From assembly GCF_003265705.1 (NCBI RefSeq), contig NW_020312775.1, positions 1,440,067-1,504,066 of the forward strand: a stretch of 64,000 bases of DNA. Reading direction: 5' to 3'. The notes beneath the pieces were generated by a model that was given only the letters and a program-made list of their open reading frames with translations, made no database searches and was not told the DNA's origin. The position numbers and the translations under genes are program-made. The DNA comes from Callorhinus ursinus (taxonomy: Eukaryota > Chordata > Mammalia > Carnivora > Otariidae). Shown piece by piece: positions 47,760 through 58,334 of the stretch (its first letter is position 1; each line of letters opens with the position of its first letter).

Positions 47760-49490
47760 AAAATTTGTATGGAGCCACAATTGGCCCCAAATGGCCAAAG
47801 CAATTCTGAAAAAGAAAAACAAAACTGGGGGCATCACAATTCAAGTTATTTTCAAGTCATTTTACAAAGCTGTAGTCATCAAGACAGTATGGTACTGGCA
47901 AAAAACAAACCCACAGATCAATGGAACAGAATAAAGAACCAAGAAATGGGCCCATGACTATATGGCCAACCAATCTTTGACAAAACATAAAAGAATATCC
48001 AATGGAAAACAGTCTCTTCAACAAATGGTGTTGGGGAAACTGGAGAGCAACATGCAGAAGACTGAAACTGAACCACTTTCTTACACCATACACAAAATGA
48101 CATTCAAAATGGATGACAGACCTAAATGTGAGACAGGAAACCATCAAAATCCTAGAGAACACAGGCACAAACCTCTTTGACCTCGGCTGTAGCAACTTCT
48201 TACTAGACACGTTTCCAGAGGCAAGGGGAACAAAAGCAAAAATGAACTATTGGGACTTCATCGAGATAAAAATCTTCCACACAGTGAAGAAACAATCAAC
48301 AAAACTAAAAGGCAGCCTATGGAATAGGAGAAGATATTTATAAATGACATATCTGATAAAGGGTTGGTATCCAAAATCTATAAAGGACTTAACAAACTTA
48401 ACACCCAAAAAACAAATGATCCAGTTAAGAAATGGGCAGAAGGCATGAATAGACACTTTTGTAAAGAAGACATCCAGCTGACTAACAGACACATGAAAAG
48501 ATGCTCAACATTACTCATCATCAGGGAAATACAAATCAAAACCATGATGAGTACCACTCCACACTGTCAGAATGGCTAAACATAACAACACAAGAAACAA
48601 CAGGTGTTGGTGAGATGTGGAGAAAGGGAAAGCCTTGTGAAGAGTTGGTGGGAATACAAACTGGTGCAGCCACTCTGAACAATATGGAGGTTCCTCAAAA
48701 AGTTCAAATAGAACTACTGTAGGGGCGCCTGGGTGGCTTAGCCATTAAGCGTCTGCCTTTGGCTCAGGTCATGATCCCAGGGTCCTGGGATCGAACCCTG
48801 CATCGGGCTCCCTGCTCTGCGGGAAGCCTGCTTCTCCCTCTCCCACTCCCCCTGCTTGTGTTCCCTCTCTCACTGTGTCTCTCTCTGTCAAATAAATAAA
48901 TAAATAAATAAATAAATAGAATTTTTTAAAAGAATAGAACTACTGTACAATCTAGTAATTGTACTACTAGGTATTTACCCAAAGGATACAAAAATACAGA
49001 TTCAAAGGGGTACATGCATCCTGATGTTTATAGCAGCATTATCAACGATAGCCAAACTGGAGAGAGCCCGAATGTCCATCAACTGATGAATGGATAATGA
49101 AGATATATATAATGGAATATTACTCAGCCAACAAAAAATGTAATCTTGCCATTTGCAATGACATGGATAGAGCTAAAGTGTATTATGCTAAGAGAGGTAG
49201 TCAGAGAAGGACAAACACCATATGATCTCACTTATATGTGAAATTTAAGAAAGAAAACAGATGAACATGTGGGAAGGGGGAAAAGAAAAAAGAGAGAGGG
49301 AAACAAACCATAAGAGACTCTTAATGATAGAGAACAAACTGAGGGTTGTTGGAGGGAGGTGGGTAGGAGATGGTCTAGATGGGTGATGGGTATTAAAGAT
49401 GAATCACTGAATTCTACTCCAGAAACCAATATTGCACTGTATGTTAACTAACTAAAATTTAAAATAAATAAATAAATAAATAAAAATTTT
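47760..49490 (+). mobile_element. 5'-truncated L1 in the RPL6 3'UTR, carrying a SINE
   Basis: Starts inside ORF2 (aaaatttgtatggagccaca) and runs through the RNase-H-like/C-terminal part, 3'UTR and (aaat)n tail. RPL6 3'UTR bases flank it (ttacaaggaacc at left, tcaaagaacc at right), a weak 9-10 bp duplication. ORF2 frames at 47769-48722 are broken. A SINE lies at 48722-48932. Confidence 0.9.
48722..48932 (+). mobile_element. CAN-SINE nested in an L1 in the RPL6 pseudogene
   Basis: Starts ggggcgcctgggtggcttag. Duplications aatagaactactgta at 48707-48721 and 48933-48947 match perfectly. The tail is an expanded (aaat)n run. Confidence 0.97.
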
Positions 49491-49539
49491 TCAAAGAACC
49501 TAATTAAATAAGTGATCCATTAAAAAATATTGATTCCTA

Positions 49540-49865
49540 AAAAATATTTAAAAATATTGATTTTTATCACTGCAAATCTCAGGATTGGTAGGAGTAGTCT
49601 CCATGATGAAAATGAAAGTGATGGTAAATTGTTGCACATATTAATTGACTTCCAGTTAATTACACAATACCACATAGCCACATTTCAGCTGTGCTGCAGG
49701 GGAGAAAGGCCTGAGTACATGATTATAGTCTTATTGAGAAAGATGTCTTTCTTTAGGGTAAGATCAGAAGTTTTTCCCCAAAAAATATATTTTTGGGAAA
49801 CGTAGGTCCAACAGTGAGATATTCACACAGTCTGGAATCTGGAAGCAAAGAGAGGCTATAAATTT
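49540..49865. other. Unannotated DNA
   Basis: No repeat or gene recognised. A 91-codon frame at 49530-49805 begins in pseudogene flank and has no known motif. Confidence 0.45.
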
Positions 49866-49869
49866 GACC

Positions 49870-50570
49870 CTCTTAACCCATTTCCCCAACACTTACCCCC
49901 TACCTCTGGCAACCACCAATCTGTTCTCTGTTTAATCCCACTCTTCAGAGTTAACAATTGTTAACAGATTGGTATAAATTCAGAATTTTAATATGCATAT
50001 ATAAACATATACAATCAGATATATAAATTATTTTGGTTTATAAAAATTGGACATTTTGTATACTTTTCTATGTTTTCTCATTTATCAATATATCATGAAT
50101 ACTTTCCTACATAAATACATATTGATTTCCATCATTGCATGATTCCATAGTATCCCATTGTCAGCCTATTTAACCATTCCCTCATTAACAGAAATTTCAT
50201 TTATTCCAGTTTTTTCTATATGAATTTATGCTACAACAAATATACTTGTACAATACAAGGTTTTTTTGTAACATAAATTATTAGAAATGGGAATCCTGGG
50301 TCAAATGTCTACATACTTAAATGTTGATAGATTTTGTCAAATTTCCTTTTAAAAAAGCTGCTTCAATTTAAACTCTCACTACCAATGTATAAGAAGGCCT
50401 GTTTCCTAGAACCCTTACCAATACTGTGTATTTTAATCCTTTAATTTTTTTGCCAGTTTGAAAAAAACTTTTTGCCAGTTCCATGTTGTTTTAATGTGTA
50501 TTTCATTCATAGCTGGTGAGACAGAGCATCTTCCCATATTTTTGATGGCCATTTATGTTCTTTCTTCTGC
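49870..50570 (-). mobile_element. Ancient L1 3'-region fragment
   Basis: Reversed old L1 text: aacccatttccccaacactt, ggcaaccaccaatctgttct, gaatcctgggtcaaatgtct, tttaatgtgtatttcattca. No coding frame survives. Confidence 0.6.
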
Positions 50571-50689
50571 AGGACCTATTTCCACCAGAAATTACAGAGG
50601 GAAAATAAGACAGGTTTTGTGACAGAACTCTGATAATGAGAAAGGTATGTCACCTATACTTAGGCAGAAAAATAAAAAGATAAGTGTTT

Positions 50690-50850
50690 CTTTTTATTAG
50701 AAGTACAAATATATCAAATGTATCATGATTGTGTAAGACGATAACTTTAGGAAAATTTGGGTGAAGGGTACATGAACCTACTGTATTATCTTCGTGACAC
50801 TTTTGTAAATCTAAAATTACTTCAAAATAAAAAAGTTTTAACAACAACAA
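50690..50850 (+). mobile_element. Ancient L1 3' end
   Basis: tgggtgaagggtacatgaac, tgtaaatctaaaattacttc and aaaataaaaaagttt are the typical end of an old L1 in plus orientation, followed by a short (aac)n run. Confidence 0.6.
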
Positions 50851-51094
50851 CAACAAGTACAAATACGCTTTTTTAAATAATAAAAGCTGAAAGGAAAGTA
50901 AAAGATACACAGATAGTCTTCATAGTATATTTCAGAGACACTAAAGCAATTGAACAGAGGAAAACAGAGGAAATAAGGCTACTGAGGAAGCTGGCAGTGT
51001 ACTTCTAACCATCCATCCATTTGTTCATTATTTGAAAAACATTCAATAAATATTTTCGAGCACCTACAATATGCTAATCACTGGGCATCTGGTG

Positions 51095-51320
51095 GTGAAA
51101 AAGATCCTAGTCTCTGGAGTAAGATTGACTGGGTTTGAATTTTGACTCCATCTCTTACACTGTGATCTTGTGTGAGTTGCTAAATGTCCTTGTGCTGCAG
51201 TTTCCTCATCTGTAAAATGCGTATGACAATAGTAGGTACCACATAGGGATGTTAAAAGGATTAAATGAGATTAATGCAAGTAAAGTTCTATGCACAGAAT
51301 AAGCACCTAACAAGAGTTAT
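51095..51320 (+). mobile_element. MIR SINE, long copy
   Basis: ctggagtaagattgactggg, ttgactccatctcttacact, gcagtttcctcatctgtaaa, tgttaaaaggattaaatgag: nearly the whole MIR from tRNA-related part to 3' region. Confidence 0.88.
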
Positions 51321-52286
51321 ATTTACAGTTCTTGACAAATGAATTTCTGCTTCCTACCCAAAATCAACTCTGGAGATAGAAGCCAGAGGGAAGCATAAAT
51401 TCCAGGGAAAATAGCAACCACTCCAACAATACCACTGTAAAAAGCCCTGGAGATACTGAAAGCAGCCTTGAACTGTTGTGTGTAAAAGGTAGATGGTTGT
51501 AGCTTGGTTCAAGGGATGGCCAGAGGCATTGGTGATGAAGATCTGGATCTCTACAAACAGAATATCTCAGGCAGTTGGTTTCGAGGTATGAAGCAGGGAG
51601 CCATAATTCCGCAGGCAGATATCGGAGGATAAACGGCAGTGGGAGGGTGCCTGGCCATGGGGATCCTACACCGCCGGTGAGCGATAGCCTCGCACACTGG
51701 GGACAGCGCACAGAATCGCAGACCGGTAGCGGTGGGGAAAGGACTTTAGGGCAGCCACCAGGAGGGAAACCTGGAGCAGCGGGGTTGCATGTGTAAACTG
51801 GGAGTGGCTGGCGGTTTTAGAAGCAAAAAGGGCAGAGATGTGCCCTGAGCTGGAGGCAGGACTGGGAGCGCTGCAGAGGGGCACACAACCCAGGATGCTG
51901 CAGTTTATAGCAACACGGACAGGGACAGAAACGGAGACAGTGTGGCCTGGAGAGCTCACTGAACAGACTGCGATCTCTCTGCTCTGAGGCAGAGGGTTGG
52001 AAATGGTCTCTTCCGCTCTGACTCTCGGAAGAGACGCAGAAAGCCGCCAGAGAAAAAAAGCCCCCCAAAACTGATTCCCACTGAGCCCATCCCCCACCGC
52101 AGGGGGCAGGGCAACTCTGCCCAAACAGGGTTGCCTAAGTAACAGCACTGGCAGGCCCCTCCCCCAGAAGACAAGCTGGGAAAACAAGAGGCCAGCAACC
52201 CTAAGGTCCCTAGAAAACAGGTGCATCTTGCTTGGGTTCTGGTCAATAATTTGGACTCTACATTCCCTCAACCACCCCTCAACAGA

Positions 52287-53175
52287 ATGACTAGGAGGAG
52301 GAACCCCCAAAGTAGAAAAGATTCAGAGATTATGACTTATGTTGCAGATTTACAAGTGGATGCAGATATAATCAAGATATCAGAGATGGAATAGGCTAGC
52401 AATTGTGAAGACAATAGCTAGAATGGAGAAATCAATTAATGGCAACATCGAGTTTCTAAGGGCAAAAATGAAAGCTGAATTGGTAGAACTTAAAAATGCT
52501 ATCAATGAGATCCAATCTAATCTAGATAATCTAACAGCTAGGGTACGTGAGGCAGAAGAACGAATAAGTGACCTGGAAGACAATATAATAGATAAAAAGG
52601 GAAAAGAGGAGGCCAGGGAAAAAAAACTCAGAGTCCATGAAAATAGAATCAGAGAAATAAGTGACACCATGAAGCGTTCCAATGTCAGAATAACTGGAAT
52701 CCCGGAGGGAGTGGAGAGAGAGAGAGGACTAGAAGACATATTTGAGCAAATCATAGCTGAGAACTTCCCTAATCTAGGGAATGAAACAAACATTCATGTC
52801 CTAGAGGCAGAGAGGACCCTTCCCAAGTTCAAGGAAAACAAGCCAACACCCCGGCATGTGATAGTAAAACTCGCACATCTTAGGACAAAGGAAACCATCT
52901 TAAGGGCAGTTAGGGGGAAGAGATTCCTTACTTACAGAGGGAGGAACATCAGAATAACATCAGACCTATCCACAGAGACCTGGCAAGCCAGAAAGGGCTG
53001 GCAAGACATATTCAGGGTACTAAACGAGAAGAATATGCAGCCAAGAATACTTTATCTGGCAGGTTTGTCATTTAGAATGGATGGAGAGATGCAGAGCTTC
53101 CAAGACTGGCAGAAACTGAAAGAATATGTGACCATGAAGCCGGCCCTGCAAGAAATATTAAGGGGGGTTCTATAA
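52287..53175 (+). pseudogene. L1 ORF1 (family B) with an early frameshift
   Basis: The natural ATG is at 52287 (MTRRRNPQSRKDSE). Near 52393 a two-base loss puts a stop (EME*) in frame and shifts into the long frame that stays open for 256 codons to 53175. That frame shows a coiled coil (NLTARVREAEERISDLED), the RRM (NVRITGIPEG) and the C-terminal domain (TPRHVIVKLAHLRTKETILR, then STETWQARKGWQDIF). It is better preserved than the family A ORF1 but would lack its N-terminus. Confidence 0.88.
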
Positions 53176-53253
53176 AAGGAGAAAGCCCCCAAGAGTGATA
53201 TACAACAGACATTTACAGGGACAGTCTATGAAAACAAGGTCTTCACAGGCAAC

Positions 53254-56200
53254 ATGATGACAATAAATTCATATCTTTCAATAATCACTCTCAACGTGAA
53301 TGGCCTAAATGCTCCCATAAAACGGCACAGGGTTCTGGATTGGATAAAAAGGCAGGACCCATCCATATGCTGTCTACAAGAGACTCATTTTGAACCTAAA
53401 GATATATCCAGACTGAAAGTGAAGGGATGGAGATCCATCTTCCATGCCAGCGGACCTCAAAAGAAAGCTGGGATAGCAATTCATATATCAGACAAATTAG
53501 ATTTTAAACTAAAGTCTGTAGTTAGAGACACAGAAGGACGCTATATCATTCTTAAAGGGTCTATCCAACAAGAAGATATAACAACTGTCAATATCTATGC
53601 CCCCAACATGGGAGCAGCCATCTACATAAGCCAACTGTTAACCAAATTAAAGAGTCATATTGATAACAATACGTTAATTGTAGGAGATCTCAATACTCCA
53701 CTCTTAGCAATGGACAGATCATCTAAGCAGAAGATCAAGGAAACAAGAACTTTGAATGACACACTGGACCAGATGGACCTCAGAGATATATGTAGAACAT
53801 TCCACCCTAAAAGAACAGAATACTCATTCTTCTCGAGCACACATGGAACTTTCTCCAGAATAGACCACATACTGGGTCACAAATCAGGTCTCAACTGATA
53901 CCAAAATATTGAGATTATTCCCTGCATATTCTCAGACCAAAATGCTTTGAAACTGGAACTCAATCACAAGAAAAAATTTGGAAGAAATTCAGACACTGGA
54001 AGCTAAATACCACTCTGCTCAAGAATGTTTGGGTCAACCAGGAAATCAAAGAAGAACTTAAACAATTCATGGAAATCAATGAGAACAAAAACACATTTGT
54101 CCAAAAGCAGCCTTACCCCCCTAAGGGGGAAATACATAGCCATCCAAGCCTCACTCAAAAAAATAGAAAAATCCTGAATTCACCAACTAACTCTACACCT
54201 TAAAGAACTAGAGAAAAAGCAACAAACAATGCCTAAGCCACGCATTAGAAGAGAAATAATTAAAATTAGAGCAGAGATCAATGAATTAGAAACCAGAAAC
54301 ACAGTAGATGAGATCAACAAAACTAGAAGTTGGCTCTTTGAAAGAATTAATAAGATCGACAAACCACTGGCCAGACTTATCCAAAAGAAAAGAGTAAGGA
54401 CCCAAATTAATAAAATTATAAATGAAAGGGGAGAGATCACGACTAACACCAAGGAAATAGAAACAATTATTAGAAATTGTTATCAACAACTATATGCCAA
54501 TAAACTGAGCAATCTGGATGAAATGGGTGCCTTCCTGGAAACCTATAAGCTGCCAAGACTGAAACAGGAAGAAATTGACAACCTGAATAGGCCAATAACC
54601 AGTAACAAGATTGAAGCAGGGATCAAAAACCTCCCAAAAAACAAGAGTCCAGGGCCTGATGGATTCCCTGGGGAATTCCACCAAACATTCAAAGAAGAAA
54701 TAATACCTATTCTACTGAAGCTGTTTCAAAAAATAGAAACAGAAGGAAAACTTCCAAACTCATTCTATGAGGCCAGCATTACCTTAATCCCCAAACCAGG
54801 CAAAGACCCCATCAAAAAGGAGAATTTCAGACTGATATCCTTGATGAATAAGGACTCCGAAATCCTCAACAAAATCCTAGCTAATAGGATCCAACAATAC
54901 TTTAAGAGAATCATCCACCACGATCAAGTGGGATTTATCCCCAGGATGCAAGGGTGGTTCAACATTCTCAAATCAACCAATGTGTTAGAACACATTAATA
55001 GGAGGGAGAAGAACCATATGGTCCTCCCAATTCATGCAGAAAAAGCATTTGAAAAAATACAACATCCTTTCCTGATTAAAATTCTTCAGAGTATAGGGAT
55101 AGAGGGAACATTCCTCAAGTTCATAAAATCCATCTATGAAAAACCCACAGCGAATATCATCCTCAATGGGGAAAAGCTGAGAGCCTTTCCCTTAAGATCA
55201 GGAACACATCAAGGATGCCCACTCTTGCCACTATTGTTCAACATAGTACTAGAAGTCCTAGCAACAGCAATCAGACAACAAAAAGAAATAAAATATATTC
55301 AGATTGGCAAGGAAGAAGTCAAACTCTCTCTTTTCGCAGACGACATGATAATTTATGTGGAAAACCCAAAAGACTCCACCCCCAAATTACTAGAACTCAT
55401 ACAGCAATTCAGTAATGTGGCAGGAAACAAAATCAATGCACAGAAATCAGTTGCTTTCTTATACACTGACAATGCAACTGTAGAAAGAGAAATTAGAGAA
55501 TTGAATCCATTTACAATAGCACCAAAAACCATAAGATACCTCGGAATAAACTTAACCAAAGAGGTAAAGGATCTATACTCTAGGAACTACAGAACGCTCA
55601 TGAAAGAAATTGAAGAAGACACAAAAAGATGGAAAAATATTCCATGCTCATGGATCAGAAGAATAAACATTGTTAAAATGTCTATGCTACCCAGAGCAAT
55701 CTATACCTTCAATGCCAACCTGATCAAAATTCCAATGACATTTTTCAAAGTGCTGGAACAAACAATCCTAAAATTTGTATGGCCTTAGAAAAGACCCCGA
55801 ATTGCCAAGGAAATGTTGAAAAAGAAAAACAAAGCTGGGGACATCATGTTGTCCGATTTCAAGCTATATTACAAAGCTGTGATCACCAAAACAGCCTGGT
55901 ACTGGCACAAAAACAGACATATAGACCAATGGTACAAAATAGAGAACCCAGATATGGACCCTCAACTCTATGGTCAAATAATCTTTTATAAAGCAAGAAG
56001 AAACATGCAATGGAAAAAATCCTCTTCAATAAATGCTGCTGGGAAAATTGGACAGCCACATGCAGAAGAATGAAACTCGACCATTCTCTAACACCCTACA
56101 CAAAGATAAACTCAAAATGGATGACAGACCTCAATGTGAGACAGGAATATATCAAAATCCTAGAGGAGAACATAGGCAGTAACCTCTTTGACATCACCCA

Positions 56201-57058
56201 CAGCAACTTCTTTCAAGATACATCTCCAAAAGCTAGTGAAACAAAAGCAAAAACGAACTTTTGGGACTTCATCAAGATAAAAAGCTACTGCACGGCAAAG
56301 GAAAAGGTCAACAAAACAAAGAGGCAACCCACAGAATGGGAGAGGATATTTGCAAATGACACTACAGATAAAGGGCTGGTATCAAGATCTGTAAAGAACT
56401 TCTCAAACTCAACACCCAAAAAACAAATAATCAAGTCAAAAAATGGGCAGAAGATATGAAAATACACTTCTCTGAAGAAGACATACAAATGGCTAACAGA
56501 CACATGAAAAAATGTTCATCATCATTTTCCATCAGAGAAATTCAAATCAAAACCACATTGAGATACCACCTTACCCCAGTTAGAATGGCAAAAATGGACA
56601 GGGAAAGAAACAACAAATGTTGGAGAGGTTGTGGGGAAAGGGAAACGCTCTTACACTGTTGGTGGGAATGCAAGTTGGTACAGCCACTTTGGAAAGCAGT
56701 GTGTTGTTTCCTCAAAAATTTAAAAATAGAGCTACCCTATGACTGAGAAATTTCACTCCTGGGTATTTACCCCAAAGACACAGATGTAGTGAAAAGAAGG
56801 GCCATATGCACCCCAATGTTCATAGCAGCAATGTCTGCAATAGCCAAACTGTGGAAAGAGCTGAGATGCCCTTCAACAGATGAATGGATAAAAAAGATGT
56901 GGTCCATATATACAACGGAATATGACCCAGCCATCAGAAAGGATGCATACCCAACTTTTACATCAACATGGGTGGGACTGGAGGAGATTATGCTAAGTGA
57001 AATAAGTCAAGCAGAGATAGTCAATTATCATTTGGTTTCACTTATTTGTGGAACATAA
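53254..57058 (+). pseudogene. L1 ORF2 (family B), broken in several places
   Basis: Endonuclease segment 53254-53898 ([26 protein letters not shown]) ends at a TGA. After indels the frame reopens at 54229-55788 (519 codons) with [13 protein letters not shown], the RT block [13 protein letters not shown] and an intact FADD box ([15 protein letters not shown], near 55330-55380). A CAG-to-TAG type stop ends it at WP. The C-terminal part follows in pieces to 57058 with the zinc knuckle [18 protein letters not shown] (about 56610-56670). Confidence 0.9.
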
Positions 57059-57291
57059 GGAATAGGATGGAGGACATTAGGAGAAGGAAGGGAAAAATGA
57101 AGGGGGAGGAATCGGAGGGGGAGATGAACCATGAGAGACTATGGACTCTGAGAAACAAACAGGGTTTTGGAGGGGATGGGGGATTGGTTAGCCAGGTGAT
57201 GGGTATTAGGGAGGGCATGTACTGCATGGAGCACTGGGTGTTATACGAAAACAATGGATCGTGGATCACCACATCAAAAACTAATGATGTA

Positions 57292-57514
57292 GGGGCACCT
57301 GGGTGGCTCAGTCGTTAAGCGTCTGCCTTCAGCTCGGGTCATGATCCCAGAGTCCTGGGATCGAGCCCCGCATCGGGCTCCCTGCTCAGCAGGAAGCCTG
57401 CTTCTCCCTCTCCCACTCTCCCTGCTTGTGTTCCCTCTCTCGGTGTGTCTCTCTCTGTCAAATAAATGAAATCTTAAAAAAATAAAAATAAAGTATGGGA
57501 TACTATTTAAAAAA
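57292..57514 (+). mobile_element. CAN-SINE with a non-standard 3' tail
   Basis: Starts ggggcacctgggtggctcag. Duplications aaaaactaatgatgta lie at 57276-57291 and about 57515-57531. Between the usual aaatcttaaaaa tail and the second duplication lies an extra piece, aaagtatgggatactattt, and another A run. Confidence 0.93.
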
Positions 57515-57599
57515 AAACTAATGATGTATTGTATGGTGACTAACATAACATAATAAAAAAATAAAATAAAAATACAAAAATACAAAAAAAAGAACAAAA

Positions 57600-58330
57600 C
57601 TTCTAGAGCCCTATTTCTTTCGCTCCCTTGTGTAACCTTAGTATAATTACTGCTTACCTCATTCATGACAGAAATCAGGGACAATAGCCCAAACTGCCTG
57701 TGTCAGCAGACTATGAGTAGATGGGCAATGCAAAAGTCTTACTAGTGTAAGTTGATGAGCATAAGGGTGGACTAACTGGTTTTCCTCTGACATTCATTCC
57801 TCCCCTTACCCCTCTCCAAATTCTTAGATCTGATGCTCTGCAACTCTAGGTGACTGACCAGATGAGTTGCCTCATAAGGTGCCAAGATATAGGAGTAACA
57901 GTAGTTCTGTGGTATCTGGGACTCTTCACTAGGACTAGACTAGGGCCTGGCCTTTGGCCCTTTTTTGATATACATTTATTAGATGTAGTAGCTGATACCC
58001 CCAGGAAACAGGAGTAAGTATACCTAGATTTCTGAGAGGGATGAATGACTACTATAGAAAAGGACAACAAATTGAAAATATATGCCATTCAATGCAGAAT
58101 TATTGGAATGGATGGGCTAATAATTTAAAATATACAAGGTAAATATACTTAAATATTTAAGGTAATAAGTTAGTAATATGAAATAAAATAAGATAATTTT
58201 AAAGGATCAGATGAAAAATATTAGCCATAAAATATATATTGATCTACATATTTACCATTTCTGACACTCTTCATTTCTTTGTGCAGACCTCAGTTTCCAT
58301 GTCATAGCAATTTACATCAACCTAAAAATA
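57600..58330. other. Unannotated DNA
   Basis: No repeat or gene recognised. Confidence 0.45.
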
Positions 58331-58334
58331 TTCT

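Larger units (their letters stand above)
40645..49525 (+). pseudogene. RPL6: RPL6 (ribosomal protein L6) processed pseudogene, split by two L1s
   Basis: An intronless RPL6 copy in three pieces. 40645-40748 has the 5'UTR (ttctttcccatcttgcaag), ATG at 40671 and MVGEKAEKPDTKEKKPEAKK. 46951-47759 has [10 protein letters not shown] through most of the coding sequence to HKLVF and its stop near 47742. 49491-49525 has the last 3'UTR bases (aagaacctaattaaataa). Perfect 14-bp duplications aatattgattccta at 40631-40644 and 49526-49539 mark it as one retrocopy. RPL6 is a large-subunit ribosomal protein. This copy is dead: a stop shortly after SSRNPV, a Cys/Arg-to-stop change at DVP*KLLSHG, frameshifts, and 6.2 kb plus 1.7 kb of inserted L1. 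Confidence 0.96.
51530..57590 (+). mobile_element. Near full-length L1 LINE (family B)
   Basis: 5'UTR 51530-52286, which lacks about the first 130 bases present in the copy ending at 46950. ORF1 runs 52287-53175 and ORF2 from 53254 to 57058 with several breaks; the 3'UTR and tail end about 57590. It is the same family as 40749-46950 but in the opposite orientation. A SINE interrupts the 3'UTR at 57292-57514. No convincing target duplication was found. Confidence 0.93.
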
